From NCBI RefSeq assembly GCF_018449525.1, contig NZ_JAAVUS010000015.1:1-64000 (forward strand): 64,000 bases of DNA, read 5' to 3'. Of this stretch, positions 9,163-17,859 are shown one piece after another (the stretch's first letter is position 1; each line of letters starts with the position of its first letter). Under the pieces are notes generated by a model, which was not told the origin of the DNA, ran no database searches, and saw only the letters and a list, made by a program, of their open reading frames with translations. The DNA is from Bradyrhizobium sp. dw_78. Lineage in GTDB: Bacteria > Pseudomonadota > Alphaproteobacteria > Rhizobiales > Xanthobacteraceae. The translations under genes were made by a program, and so were the position numbers.

Positions 9163-9846
9163 TCAGATCTCCCGCTTTGCTTGGGCGGCAGCCACCTCGG
9201 TCCGGAGCCGTTCGATATCCTCGTCGTGAATGCCATGATCTTGCAGGCCCTCGGAGGTCCGGAATAGATAGTCCGCGGAGGTCCCGAGCGCTCCGGAGGC
9301 GGTGGCCAGGCGGCGGACCACCTGTTCTCGCTCGAGGCCGCCGGCGTAGTTTTCGGAGGCAGGATCGATCGTGAAAGCGATAGCGCAACCGAAGCGCACA
9401 CCGTGCTCATCAAGAAGATCGAGCCAGCGCGGCACGTAAGAAGCCGAAAGCATTTCGCGTTTCCAAAGCATGGCGAGTTCGGGCTCGACGATCTCTCCAG
9501 ATATCCGGAACGCGACGCCATCGCAGTGTCTTCCTGCGTCGAGGCCGAGGACGAGACCCGGATTGTCAACCGAGCCGCGGCCCGCCGGCGTCGACAGGCA
9601 GAAGGCGCGATGCCATCCCATCACCCGCGCGACCCGGCGCTCGACGAAATGGACCGTTGGATTCCAGATCAGGGAGCCATAGCCGAACAGCCAGACATCG
9701 TCCTGCGGCTTCGCCGCGAGCGTCCGGAGCAGAGACTCTCTGCGCTCGGCATCCGAAAGGATCCGCACGGTCGGCGCGTCGCGCGCGACCATGGCGTCGA
9801 TCGCACCGGCATCGATCAGGTCACGGGTCAGGAAATCCAGTTTCAC
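9163..9846 (-). CDS. chaC: ChaC-like glutathione-specific gamma-glutamylcyclotransferase
   Basis: 227 residues from a GTG at 9846, chosen because GGAGG sits five bases upstream; a longer in-frame ATG at 9930 has no such site. The glycine-rich substrate loop LFGYGSLIWNP and the downstream WKREMLSASYVPRW and LGTSADYLFRT blocks are those of ChaC enzymes, which degrade glutathione to 5-oxoproline and Cys-Gly. It is divergent from a LysR gene, with a 25-bp dyad between them, so it is the likely target of that regulator. Confidence 0.88.
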   Translation of the reverse strand: MKLDFLTRDLIDAGAIDAMVARDAPTVRILSDAERRESLLRTLAAKPQDDVWLFGYGSLIWNPTVHFVERRVARVMGWHRAFCLSTPAGRGSVDNPGLVLGLDAGRHCDGVAFRISGEIVEPELAMLWKREMLSASYVPRWLDLLDEHGVRFGCAIAFTIDPASENYAGGLEREQVVRRLATASGALGTSADYLFRTSEGLQDHGIHDEDIERLRTEVAAAQAKREI

Positions 9847-9918
9847 AACGGCCTCCGTAGTTACAGGCCGCCGATATGATCGAAGGTGCGCCGAAGATAA
9901 ACAGTGCCACGGGAGACG

Positions 9919-9943
9919 GATTGTCTCCAATAAGAAGACAATC
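9919..9943. promoter_or_regulatory. Dyad between chaC and the divergent LysR gene
   Basis: GATTGTCT (9919-9926) and AGACAATC (9936-9943) form a perfect 8-bp inverted repeat with a 9-bp spacer. It lies 73 bp upstream of chaC and about 150 bp upstream of the LysR start, the expected place for a LysR-type box. Confidence 0.5.
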
Positions 9944-10095
9944 TTGGTAAATCGGAAATAACTTAGTAATTCCTATTACTTATGGCGCCTTGGCACATAA
10001 CAGGCTGCGCGACCGAAGTCGCTGGAGAGTGGAAATGACAGCTTTCAAGCGATAGTTAGGGCCAAATCAGCGTTTTGTCGCCGAGGAGATGACAG

Positions 10096-11001
10096 ATGGC
10101 GCTCACCGAGCTTCCCATCAACGATATAGCGACGTTCGTGGCCGTCGCCCAGAACGCCAGCTTTACCAAGGCCGCCGAAAAGCTTGGCACCAGCAAGTCC
10201 AACGTCGGCAAGGCCGTGCAGCGACTGGAGGCCCGGCTCGGGACCCGACTGCTGCAGCGGACGACCCGGGCGGTACGCCTGACCGAGGACGGCGAACTCT
10301 ATCTCGATGCCGCCCGCGCCGCGCTCGACGGATTGAGCGAAGCGGAAACGGCACTTTCCGCCCGCCGCGACGAACCCGTCGGCCGAGTAAGGCTCGACGT
10401 TCCGATCGGCTTCGGGCGCCTTCTGCTGCCGACCTTCCATCGCATCCGGCAGCGGTATCCGAAGGTCACGATCGAACTGAATCTGAGCGATCGTCAATCA
10501 GATCCGGTCAAGGACGGTTGGGACATCGTCGTCCGTGCCGGCGTGCTGCCTGCGGAAGGCGAAATGACCGTCCGGAAGCTGTGCGACATGCGTCTCGGGC
10601 TCTATGCATCGTCAGCCTATCTCGCGAGCCACGCACCGCTCGTCTCGATCGACGACCTGACAGGACAGGAAGCGATCGTCTTCCGGGCGGGCTCGGGCAA
10701 GACAAGGCCATGGACGGTGACCGACGGCGCGCGCGTGTTCGATACCACGCCGCCAGCAAGTCTGATCACGGGGGACGGACGCGCATTTATCGACGCCGCC
10801 ATCGCTGGCCTGGGTATCGCTCAGATCTTCGATCGCGTGGCCGCGCCTCACGTCGACGCCGGTGAGTTGGAGCCCGTTCTGACGCAGGCCGACGTGGACG
10901 GCCCGCCCGTCCATGCATTGATACCGGCCGGACGCGGTATGCCGCCGAGGACCCGCGTCGTTCTCGACCATCTCGTGGAATTCTTCAGAAGGCAGCTTTG
11001 A
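10096..11001 (+). CDS. LysR-family transcriptional regulator
   Basis: 301 residues, the normal LysR length. The N-terminal winged helix is complete (ASFTKAAEKLGTSKSNVGKA, RLGTRLLQRTTRAVRLTEDG) and the effector domain starts near residue 90 (GRVRLDVPIGFGRLLLPTFH). The ATG at 10096 is preceded by GAGGAGATGACAG, a good ribosome site. It is divergent from chaC and probably regulates it; the effector is unknown. Its stop overlaps the start of a decayed NAD(P)-binding reductase remnant, suggesting it once led a small operon. Confidence 0.92.
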   Translation: MALTELPINDIATFVAVAQNASFTKAAEKLGTSKSNVGKAVQRLEARLGTRLLQRTTRAVRLTEDGELYLDAARAALDGLSEAETALSARRDEPVGRVRLDVPIGFGRLLLPTFHRIRQRYPKVTIELNLSDRQSDPVKDGWDIVVRAGVLPAEGEMTVRKLCDMRLGLYASSAYLASHAPLVSIDDLTGQEAIVFRAGSGKTRPWTVTDGARVFDTTPPASLITGDGRAFIDAAIAGLGIAQIFDRVAAPHVDAGELEPVLTQADVDGPPVHALIPAGRGMPPRTRVVLDHLVEFFRRQL

Positions 11002-11144
11002 AGGTTTTTGTTTTGGGTGCAACGGGCGGAACCGGACGGCTGATCGTCCGCGACGCCCGGCGAAAGACCATCCCGTCGTTGCCTTGGTTCGCTCGAAGGC
11101 CCGCGCCCTGGATCTCCCCGCAGCAGACATGATGCTATCGAACT
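10998..11144 (+). pseudogene. NmrA-type NAD(P)-binding reductase, N-terminal remnant
   Basis: Starting at a TTG that overlaps the LysR stop, the frame reads LKVFVLGATGGTGRLIVRDA, the glycine-rich Rossmann start of NmrA/SDR proteins. After about 60 bases the sense moves to another frame: HPVVALVRSKARALDLPAAD. The match then ends near 11144. So only about 48 codons remain, with one frameshift. It was probably the regulated partner of the LysR gene. Confidence 0.7.
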
Positions 11145-11616
11145 CATGGCTACCCCGTTCGGCGCAGCGAGGAAGGCGCCACAGTTCGATTAGGCGTTAG
11201 CGGCAGACAGCTCAACTCGCCACAGCGCGGTAGCATACACATCTTAAGCTATTCCATTTCACCTTGCTTGACGCCGGATCCCATTCAAAAGGATATCCAG
11301 GATATATCCCGCAGTTCGGTCTGCATCGTTGGGGTTGGAGCCAGCCGGGAACCACGAGCCAAGCATAGGCACTCGAAGCAAGTCAGCTTCCGTCGGTCCA
11401 ATTTCAGGCGCCAAGCAGACCTCTTACCCTTGATGCCGATCGGCGGACCGATCCGAGGCCTATGAACAAACGGCGGCTTTCGCACTCTGCGACCAGCCTG
11501 AGAGCTGAAGATCGGGCGCCTCTCAGAACCGGCGCAAGCGCGGATCAATGATGGCGCTGGCTCGCTAATTAACTTGTCGATGCGCAGCCCTCATCAGAGC
11601 AACCATCTCGAACAGA
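11145..11616. other. Intergenic region, no gene recognised
   Basis: 472 bp between the reductase remnant and the 3' end of the next LysR gene. Short open frames exist on both strands, but none has a recognisable motif or ribosome site. It probably holds decayed sequence. Confidence 0.4.
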
Positions 11617-12507
11617 TCAATAGCGCTCACGAATCAAGTCGATCAGCGCACGCAGCCCGGCCGGCACATGCCGGCGCCCGGAATAATACAGACACAGACC
11701 GGGGAAAGGTGGTGTCCAATCTTCGAGCACGCGCACCAACGCGCCGCTCGCCAGATCGGGGGCGACGTTCCATTCGCTGAGATAGGCGAGAGCGACGCCA
11801 GCACGTGCCGCCTCCAGCATTAGGTGCGGCTCGTCGAGGATCAGCGGGCCGTTCACGTCGATCGCGGCCTCCTCACCGTGCCGCTCGAATTCCCAATGAT
11901 AGATGGCGCCGCTCGGCAGCCGCATCCGGATGCAGCGATGCTGCAAAAGATCCGCTGGGGTGTTGGGTTGCTGGTGGTTTTCGAAATAGACCGGGGATCC
12001 CACCACGGCGAAACGCAACTTAGGGCCGACAGGCACGGCAATCATGTCCTGCGGCACCAGTTCGGCCAAGCGAAAGCCCGCATCGAAGCCGTCGACGACG
12101 ATATCGATCAGCCGGTTCTCGGTGACGATGTCCACCGTCATGTCGGGATAGCGACGCAGATACTCAAGGATGATCGGCTCCATCATCTGCCGCGCGGCGC
12201 CGGTCGATGTGTTGAGACGTAATGTGCCGGCGGGCGTGTCGCGATGGCTTCCGGCCTGTTCCATCGCTTCGCGAATCTGGCTGAGCGCCGGAGCTACTCC
12301 GGCAACGAACTGCTCACCGGCTTGCGTCAGAGAAACACTCCGCGTGGTGCGGTGGAACAGCCGGACACCGAGCTTCGCCTCCAGCGCCGCAACGGCGTGG
12401 CTGAGCGCCGAACGCGACATGTCGAGCTCGATCGCGGCCGTGCGGAAGCCGCGGTGGCGCGCCACCGCCAGCACAGCATCAAGTTCGACCAGTCCGGACG
12501 ACCTCAT
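11617..12507 (-). CDS. LysR-family transcriptional regulator
   Basis: 296 residues. Complete N-terminal winged helix (RGFRTAAIELDMSRSALSHAVAALE, GVRLFHRTTRSVSLTQAGEQF) and effector domain (GTLRLNTSTGAARQMMEPII, GFDAGFRLAELVPQDMIAV). It is divergent from the aldehyde dehydrogenase gene with a 105-bp shared promoter region, the classical LysR-target layout, so it probably controls that gene. The inducer is unknown. The start ATG at 12507 aligns with the family N-terminus. Confidence 0.93.
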   Translation of the reverse strand: MRSSGLVELDAVLAVARHRGFRTAAIELDMSRSALSHAVAALEAKLGVRLFHRTTRSVSLTQAGEQFVAGVAPALSQIREAMEQAGSHRDTPAGTLRLNTSTGAARQMMEPIILEYLRRYPDMTVDIVTENRLIDIVVDGFDAGFRLAELVPQDMIAVPVGPKLRFAVVGSPVYFENHQQPNTPADLLQHRCIRMRLPSGAIYHWEFERHGEEAAIDVNGPLILDEPHLMLEAARAGVALAYLSEWNVAPDLASGALVRVLEDWTPPFPGLCLYYSGRRHVPAGLRALIDLIRERY

Positions 12508-12612
12508 TGTCCTGATCTTTGCACCATTTCATGCCGTTTTATACAGCTTATCGGGGCAATGGACACCCTCTATCTCCCGATCAGTCCACCTTCGTGCCGC
12601 CGGGAGAGCAAA

Positions 12613-14037
12613 ATGAACATCATCGACAAGGTCTATATCGACGGCGCGTTCGTCACCCCGCATGGGACGGATTGGTTCGATCTTCACAACCCGGCGACCG
12701 CGCAGGTCATCGGCCGGGTCCGGCTCGCCGACGCGGAGGACGCCCGCGCGGCGATCGCGGCCGCAAAGGAGGCTTTCCCCACCTTCTCCCGCACGAGCAA
12801 GATCGAGCGGATCGCCCTGCTCCGCCGCATGCACGACGCCTTGAAGGCCAGACGCGACGATCTGCTGGAGGCGATCATCGAGGAATATGGCGCACCCACG
12901 GCCCGTGTCGCCTTCATGGCCGATCATCCGGCGAGCGTCCTGCTCGATGCGGCACGCGTGCTGGAGGAATATGATTTTGTCCGCCGTATCGGCATCGCTG
13001 AGGTCGTGATGGAGCCGCTCGGCGTCGCTGGGCTCATTACGCCCTGGAACAGCAACGCAGGCTTCATCTGCGGCAAACTCGCAGCCGCGATCGCCGCAGG
13101 CTGCACGGCGGTCATCAAGCCGAGCGAGATGAGCGCGATGCAGACGCAGATCGTGACCGAAGCGTTGCACGAGGCAGGTTTGCCAAAGGGGGTCTTCAAC
13201 ATCGTCACTGGCCGCGGCGAGGTGGTCGGCGCGGAAATCAGCAGCCATCCGGACGTGGCGAAGATCTCGTTCACCGGCTCGACCGCGGTGGGAAAATCAA
13301 TCCTGCGCGCCGGCGCGGAAACGATGAAGAGGGTCACGCTCGAACTTGGCGGCAAGTCACCAAGCCTCATCCTGGACGACGCAGACTTCACACAGGCGAT
13401 CCCGCTCGCCGTTGGCGTCGGCTTCGGCAACAGCGGACAAGCCTGCATCGCTGGCACTCGCGTTCTCGTACCCCGGAGTCGCTTGGCGGAATTCGAGGTG
13501 CTGGCGAAGGCGGCGGTCGAGAATGTCAGGGTCGGCGATCCCCGCGATCCGGCAACCGCGGTCGGTCCGATGGTCAGCCAAAAACAGTGGGACCGGGTAC
13601 AGCGGTATATTCGCATCGGCATCGATGAAGGCGCGACATTGCTCGCCGGCGGCCCCGGCAAGCCGGACGGACTCGACGGCTGGTTTGTACGGCCGACCCT
13701 GTTCACCGGCGTCCGCAACGACATGACCATCGCGCGCGAGGAGATTTTCGGCCCGGTGCTATCGATCATCGCCTATGTCGACGAAGCCGAGGCGATCGCC
13801 ATTGCCAACGACACGGTCTACGGCCTGCAGGCGTACGTGATGTCGACCGACGAGGATCGGGCGCGACGGGTAGCGAGCCGGATCGTCGCCGGCCGCGTGC
13901 TGATCAACACCTATGCGCACGAGCCGATGGCGCCTTTTGGCGGCTTCAAGCAGTCCGGGATCGGACGGGAATACGGCACATTCGGACTGGAGGCGTTTCT
14001 CGAACCCAAATCCCTCCTCGGTCTGCGCGCAGCTTGA
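12613..14037 (+). CDS. NAD(P)-dependent aldehyde dehydrogenase
   Basis: 474 residues from the ATG at 12613, preceded by GGGAGAG; an upstream extension of the open frame would run into the divergent promoter. Catalytic residues are present: Asn in PWNSN, the general-base Glu in LELGGKSPSLIL, the nucleophilic Cys in NSGQACIAGTRV, and EEIFGPVLS. It oxidises an aldehyde to the acid. The substrate cannot be told from sequence. Control by the divergent LysR is likely. It is unrelated at operon level to the second dehydrogenase at 36 kb. Confidence 0.94.
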   Translation: MNIIDKVYIDGAFVTPHGTDWFDLHNPATAQVIGRVRLADAEDARAAIAAAKEAFPTFSRTSKIERIALLRRMHDALKARRDDLLEAIIEEYGAPTARVAFMADHPASVLLDAARVLEEYDFVRRIGIAEVVMEPLGVAGLITPWNSNAGFICGKLAAAIAAGCTAVIKPSEMSAMQTQIVTEALHEAGLPKGVFNIVTGRGEVVGAEISSHPDVAKISFTGSTAVGKSILRAGAETMKRVTLELGGKSPSLILDDADFTQAIPLAVGVGFGNSGQACIAGTRVLVPRSRLAEFEVLAKAAVENVRVGDPRDPATAVGPMVSQKQWDRVQRYIRIGIDEGATLLAGGPGKPDGLDGWFVRPTLFTGVRNDMTIAREEIFGPVLSIIAYVDEAEAIAIANDTVYGLQAYVMSTDEDRARRVASRIVAGRVLINTYAHEPMAPFGGFKQSGIGREYGTFGLEAFLEPKSLLGLRAA

Positions 14038-14173
14038 TCGGGAGGGCTGGCGGGTCCGCCGATCGGCATTCACCTATCGTATTGCACCCTCAATCATAAG
14101 CGCTCGCACGTAGATCCTGGCCGACGAGGCAGATGTCGTTGAACTTAACCCCGCAGGTGTTCGTCCCGAAGAG

Positions 14174-14518
14174 GTGAAAGAGTGGCGGCTCATTTGGGAG
14201 GTATGGACGAGAAGCCCTACTCTCAAGCAGGTCATGCACCTTCGCAACAAGGAGCTGGCTCACCTCCCGTTTTTGGACCTCGCGATACCTAAGTCGCTTA
14301 TCTCTCAGTTGTTCGATACATCCGAGGAGACCACGCGGCAGCTTCACCAGCTTGCGCTGATGCTCCGCTGCAATCAGACAAACATGGATTTCGAGCGCAA
14401 CGAGCAGCGCAATAGTGCTGCAGCATTTTGGGATGTCTGGAAGCGTTCCCCGTCTGATTCCGCTCCGTTCTCAAAGAACGAATCGAAATCGGACAATTCA
14501 ACCCGGGCCAAATCTTAA
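14174..14518 (+). CDS. HEPN-domain protein resembling AbiU2, 5'-truncated
   Basis: The frame is open from 14114, but the only possible starts are weak: GTG 14174 is the first. The product contains HLRNKELAHL, which fits the HEPN RNase motif R-N-x4-H. The surrounding helices resemble the AbiU2-like HEPN family, normally about 200 residues, so roughly 80-90 N-terminal residues seem lost at a junction soon after the aldehyde dehydrogenase gene. HEPN proteins of this kind act as RNA-cleaving toxins in abortive infection. The gene sits just ahead of a nuclease-like gene and a protease gene on the same strand. Family assignment is moderate; function is doubtful because of truncation. Confidence 0.5.
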   Translation: MKEWRLIWEVWTRSPTLKQVMHLRNKELAHLPFLDLAIPKSLISQLFDTSEETTRQLHQLALMLRCNQTNMDFERNEQRNSAAAFWDVWKRSPSDSAPFSKNESKSDNSTRAKS

Positions 14519-14535
14519 CAATCGGTTTAAAGCAA

Positions 14536-15048
14536 ATGTTAATGAAGCTCTTCGAGGAAGCCCTCCATGAATTCCTGGGAAGGGAGCGAAACAACATCAT
14601 TGCCAATATATCGGAGCGCAACCTCTGCGGCCGACTGATGCTGTACCTGGACGCCGCGCGGCTTAGGTATGAACTGACCGACTACTACACCGACACCGAA
14701 TACAACCGAAACCTGGGGGACATTAAACGCATCAGGCACAGCCCGACAGAATTCAACATCATTACGTGCAACCTCATCCTGCACAGCCGCGGCCAACGGG
14801 ACGACAACCTGATAGCGATCGAGATGAAGAAGAAAATTCACCCGACGGCGTCGAAGAATGCCGATCGCATGAGACTGGTCGCCCTCACCCGTCCTCGCGA
14901 CGCTGCCCGCAGGCTCTCAAGGCGGCAAGATCACGTTTACGGTTATCACCTGGGCCTGTTCCTTGAACTGAACACGGAGGACGCCGAGTACCTCCTCGAA
15001 GTCTACCAAGAAGGCGAGAAGGTAAGCGAACATCGATCACCGTTTTAG
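14536..15048 (+). CDS. Hypothetical protein with a PD-(D/E)XK-like core
   Basis: 170 residues. DTEYNRN, then KRIRHSPTEFNIITCNLILHSRG, then NLIAIEMKKK follow the order E ... (P)D ... ExK of a family of small nuclease-like proteins that usually read xPDIIxHxRG and IExKK. Here the usual Asp before the beta-strand is Asn (TCNLIL), so catalysis may be lost or altered. It starts 18 bp after the HEPN frame, on the same strand. The fold assignment rests on motif order only. Possible roles are DNA cleavage in defence or a non-catalytic sensor. Confidence 0.6.
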   Translation: MLMKLFEEALHEFLGRERNNIIANISERNLCGRLMLYLDAARLRYELTDYYTDTEYNRNLGDIKRIRHSPTEFNIITCNLILHSRGQRDDNLIAIEMKKKIHPTASKNADRMRLVALTRPRDAARRLSRRQDHVYGYHLGLFLELNTEDAEYLLEVYQEGEKVSEHRSPF

Positions 15049-15074
15049 GCCTTCCGCGGGCCCTTAAACGAGCT

Positions 15075-15221
15075 TTGGCGCAGCCCCCGAGATACATCGA
15101 TGGGCTCATCTTGTCGGAAGAAGAGCCCGGTGGTTTAGACGCGCAAGCAGCGTATCGCTTCCGCAAAAAGATAGACGCCGCGCTCACCGCATGGCGCCAA
15201 CTCAACTCTAGCGAGAACTGA
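15075..15221 (+). CDS. Possible small protein between the nuclease-like and protease genes
   Basis: A 48-codon frame from a TTG at 15075 to a TGA at 15219-15221. It contains QPPRYIDGLILSEEEPGG and YRFRKKIDAALTAWRQLN, which look coding. The same frame stays open upstream into the 3' end of the nuclease-like gene. So it could be a separate mini-gene, or a former C-terminal extension cut off by a frameshift. It fills the gap between two same-strand genes, which supports an operon. Confidence 0.35.
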   Translation: MAQPPRYIDGLILSEEEPGGLDAQAAYRFRKKIDAALTAWRQLNSSEN

Positions 15222-15257
15222 CCTAACCAGATAGTTTTGTGCCTTTAGGGGGCAAGC

Positions 15258-16115
15258 ATGGATTTCGATTCGATAGGCGCGGACGAGTCCGAAAAGGCGG
15301 CGATCCACGACTTCTTCATTCATGCCACCCTGCCAATTCTAATTCAGGAGGGTGACAAATTCGGGATAATCGCGACTGGAACGCTGTTCAAGATCGCCGG
15401 CAGGTCTTTTCTGATCACCGCTGCCCACACCATGGAAAGCTATCATCCTGAGAACTGGGCCTTTCCGACCCACCCTCGCAAGGGAACGATTCACACCATT
15501 GGTGTGGCCGATTACGTGAAACCTTCGGATGCCGCTTTAGACGTTTGCGTTATTGAACTGAAGGACCCAGCCGTCAGCGCCATGCTAGATGTGAATTGGC
15601 GATTCCTCACGCTCAAAAACGTTTGGTTACCAGACTTATCAGCCGATGCTGTTTTGCTGGCTGGCTATCCGTCCGCCCGAACGAAGTTCGAGGACGCCAA
15701 CCTTCACGGCAAAATTTTCATTGTCAGGCAGAAGTACCGCGATGGCGTTCCGCCCGAGGTCGAGCACTCATCAGACCCGCTCACAAAGGGCATAGATTTT
15801 TTCATCGAATACCAGGACGCTATAAACGAGTACACAGGCGAAAACATATCCAGCGTTCATGTCGGCGGCATGAGCGGCTGCTCTGTGTGGGCATATCGGC
15901 GTCGCGGTTTGGCATCTCACAGCTTTTGGTCGGCTGAAGTCCCTCTTCGGGTCATTGGCATTCAGTCGGCTTTTGTCCGGAACAACTACTTACGAGCAAA
16001 AAGCTGGGGTGCTGTGCTCGCCACCCTTTCTCTCTTGGACGAGGAGATTCGAGAAGAGGTCCGGCTGTTCATTGAGCGGTTCATAGCTTTGACCGGTCAT
16101 AGGCCAGAACAATAA
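15258..16115 (+). CDS. Trypsin-like serine protease, cytoplasmic
   Basis: 285 residues with no signal peptide. The chymotrypsin-fold pattern is complete: GTLFKIAGRSFLITAAHT gives the catalytic His, ALDVCVIEL the Asp and GGMSGCSVW the Ser with its oxyanion glycine. A strong ribosome site, AGGGGG, lies 6 bp before the ATG at 15258. Stand-alone proteases of this type without export signals are found in accessory regions and phage-defence islands, where they are paired with sensors or effectors. Here the partners would be the nuclease-like and HEPN proteins upstream. Protease family is fairly sure; defence role is inference. Confidence 0.8.
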   Translation: MDFDSIGADESEKAAIHDFFIHATLPILIQEGDKFGIIATGTLFKIAGRSFLITAAHTMESYHPENWAFPTHPRKGTIHTIGVADYVKPSDAALDVCVIELKDPAVSAMLDVNWRFLTLKNVWLPDLSADAVLLAGYPSARTKFEDANLHGKIFIVRQKYRDGVPPEVEHSSDPLTKGIDFFIEYQDAINEYTGENISSVHVGGMSGCSVWAYRRRGLASHSFWSAEVPLRVIGIQSAFVRNNYLRAKSWGAVLATLSLLDEEIREEVRLFIERFIALTGHRPEQ

Positions 16116-16339
16116 CCTACCGCACGTCGCCGGCGCTTCTGCTGCCGCTGATCGACACGGGTTTGTTCAGAAAATAATCCCGATTTCCCGTGGCAGCTTC
16201 CGCATACTGGTCGGTCGCCACGATGATCGCCTGACGTGCTGGTAGCACCACCCTTCCCGCGTCGACTTGTGTCGCACAACATCAAGAGCTTTGAGAAACG
16301 GCGACAGCTCCAGCTCATCGGAAAACCATCGAAGCGGTT

Positions 16340-16960
16340 CTATTCCTTCCAAACCACCAGCAAGTCGAACCCCTCTATAGACTTTGCGGGCGGGTCCGGG
16401 AGCATGTTCGGTATCCGGGCGAAAAGTTCATCGATGGCATTCCTGCAGGCCTCCGCGTCGGTCAGGCTGATGTTGTCGAGGCGGTGGAAGAACCTGTCCC
16501 CGAACTTCAGATTCGTCGGGACCGAATACCTAGCCTTCCAGATCACGACCTCCGACAGCCACGCCAGGAGTCTAGTTTCCGGCTCGCTGAGTGCCACCCC
16601 AGCCTCTCCCGCCAGATGCACCAGATCGTGGCTCTTCAGGTCCTGCGAAAGTTTGTCGGCACCGATCAGGTCGGGGTCCTTGTGGACCATCACCGCCTTG
16701 AACAGGTTCTCCAAGGCGGAGCCGAACATGCTGAAGGCAGGAAGCATGTCTGGGTGTCGGTGGCGTACCGGCGCCTTGCTCTCTTCTCCAATCTCCTCCA
16801 ACGCTTTTTTGTAAGCTTGGTCGTAAAGCTGAAGGTCAGGAAGGTCCGCGTTGTACAGAATCAGTGACGCGCGCTTCAGCTTCTTCGCTTTTTCGAGCCA
16901 GTGATCCCACTCCTGATAGTATTTGAAGTGCTGTCGGAGGAATGAGTCTTCTTCTTTCAT
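16340..16960 (-). CDS. Hypothetical helical protein, possibly HEPN-like
   Basis: 206 residues, predicted mostly helical. Blocks SALENLFKAVMV, KSHDLVHLAGEAGVALSEPE and LLAWLSEVVIWKARYSVP resemble a widespread family of HEPN-like proteins in which the motif ends in a gRYpvP element. The N-terminus (FLRQHFKYYQEWDHWLEKAKKLK) is amphipathic. It is convergent with the protease operon and belongs to the same accessory island. No catalytic claim can be made. Confidence 0.6.
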   Translation of the reverse strand: MKEEDSFLRQHFKYYQEWDHWLEKAKKLKRASLILYNADLPDLQLYDQAYKKALEEIGEESKAPVRHRHPDMLPAFSMFGSALENLFKAVMVHKDPDLIGADKLSQDLKSHDLVHLAGEAGVALSEPETRLLAWLSEVVIWKARYSVPTNLKFGDRFFHRLDNISLTDAEACRNAIDELFARIPNMLPDPPAKSIEGFDLLVVWKE

Positions 16961-17149
16961 CGATCCAATCTTTCAGAACGACCCGCCGAGGCGCTAATCA
17001 GAAACCCCAACCCACCCGATGGCTGGGCCTCGGTGCCGGGCTTTCCGATTGGACATAGGTCTAATAGGCATCGTGCTTGGAGCCGTGACCCAGCGGCCCA
17101 TTACAGCGAAGCAAAGCGCCACATCGGGGCGATGACTGCCAGCACAAAG

Positions 17150-17295
17150 CTATTCGCTTAGCCACTCGTCTTGGATGAGTTCGCTCCACACTTTGCGTCG
17201 AATACATCGTTCTGCGCCAACTATAGGAGCAGGTTGCGCAAGTGGTTCGAGTAAAGGACGTTGGCGTCAAGTAGTGCTTTGACCCGGCTTGGCAT
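17150..17295 (-). pseudogene. PIN-domain toxin remnant
   Basis: ATG 17295 starts MPSRVKALLDANVLYSNHLRNLLL, the N-terminus of a PIN-domain RNase with the first catalytic Asp in LLDANVLY. An in-frame TAG at 17223-17221 falls where the family has Trp (LLLWLA), so a TGG-to-TAG change is likely. After it LAQNDVFDAK continues, then a frameshift leads to WSELIQDEWLSE, and the rest is missing. It overlaps the antitoxin remnant by about 29 bp, as in intact pairs. Confidence 0.75.
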
Positions 17296-17631
17296 AGTTT
17301 TCTTCGAGATATTCCGTGTCGGCCGACAAGGCCGCCGCGAAAGTCCGGCGACTGTCCTCGAACTGTTTGAGCTTGGCAACGTCGGTCGCACGGATCCTTC
17401 GGTGCGTTCCGACCCCGTCTCGGCGATAGTTGCCAGTACGCTTTGCATCGCGCGAAGCAACGAGGCGGGCATTTCGGCCAGGACCCGTTCGCCGTTAGCC
17501 TTAGTGAGGAACAGCCCGCCATGTGGGAGCATGGAAGCTCGCTCCAGGAAGCTCGCGCCCTGTTTGGCCTGTTCGCGCTCCGCTGCCTCGACCTTGAACT
17601 TTGTCACCGCGTCATCCATGACACTCTCCAT
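17267..17631 (-). pseudogene. HTH antitoxin remnant with internal deletion, partner of the PIN toxin
   Basis: The start MESVMDDAVTKFKVEAAERE and ERVLAEMPASLLRAMQSVLATIAETG belong to an antitoxin. Downstream, in another frame, GTHRRIRATDVAKLKQFED and AALSADTEYLEENYAKPG give its C-terminus. The segment that would carry the excisionase-like helix-turn-helix (usually just before VGTHRRIR) is absent, so an internal deletion that also shifted the frame is the simplest explanation. With the toxin also broken, this pair is dead. Confidence 0.65.
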
Positions 17632-17859
17632 CTGTAATAATTGTAATATCTGCAATGTATGTAAGTCAGTTTTGCAAGCTCCCACCCCCAATTCGGGCAA
17701 TTCCGAATCTGCGTTTCAAGAAGTGAGCGATACGAGATACCCCCGAGATATCGCCTTGACTTGAGTGGCGTACTCGTAATCTCCGTCGGCGAAGCGCCCT
17801 CAGCCCCTCCCACGGGAGGGATTGGCGCCTGCCTCCGTGTACCCGCCGAGGCCGCCTAA

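Noticed and set aside
10089..10865. Overlapping 258-codon plus-strand frame in the LysR gene
   Set aside because: Arg/Pro-rich shadow of the LysR gene, which has the complete domain set.
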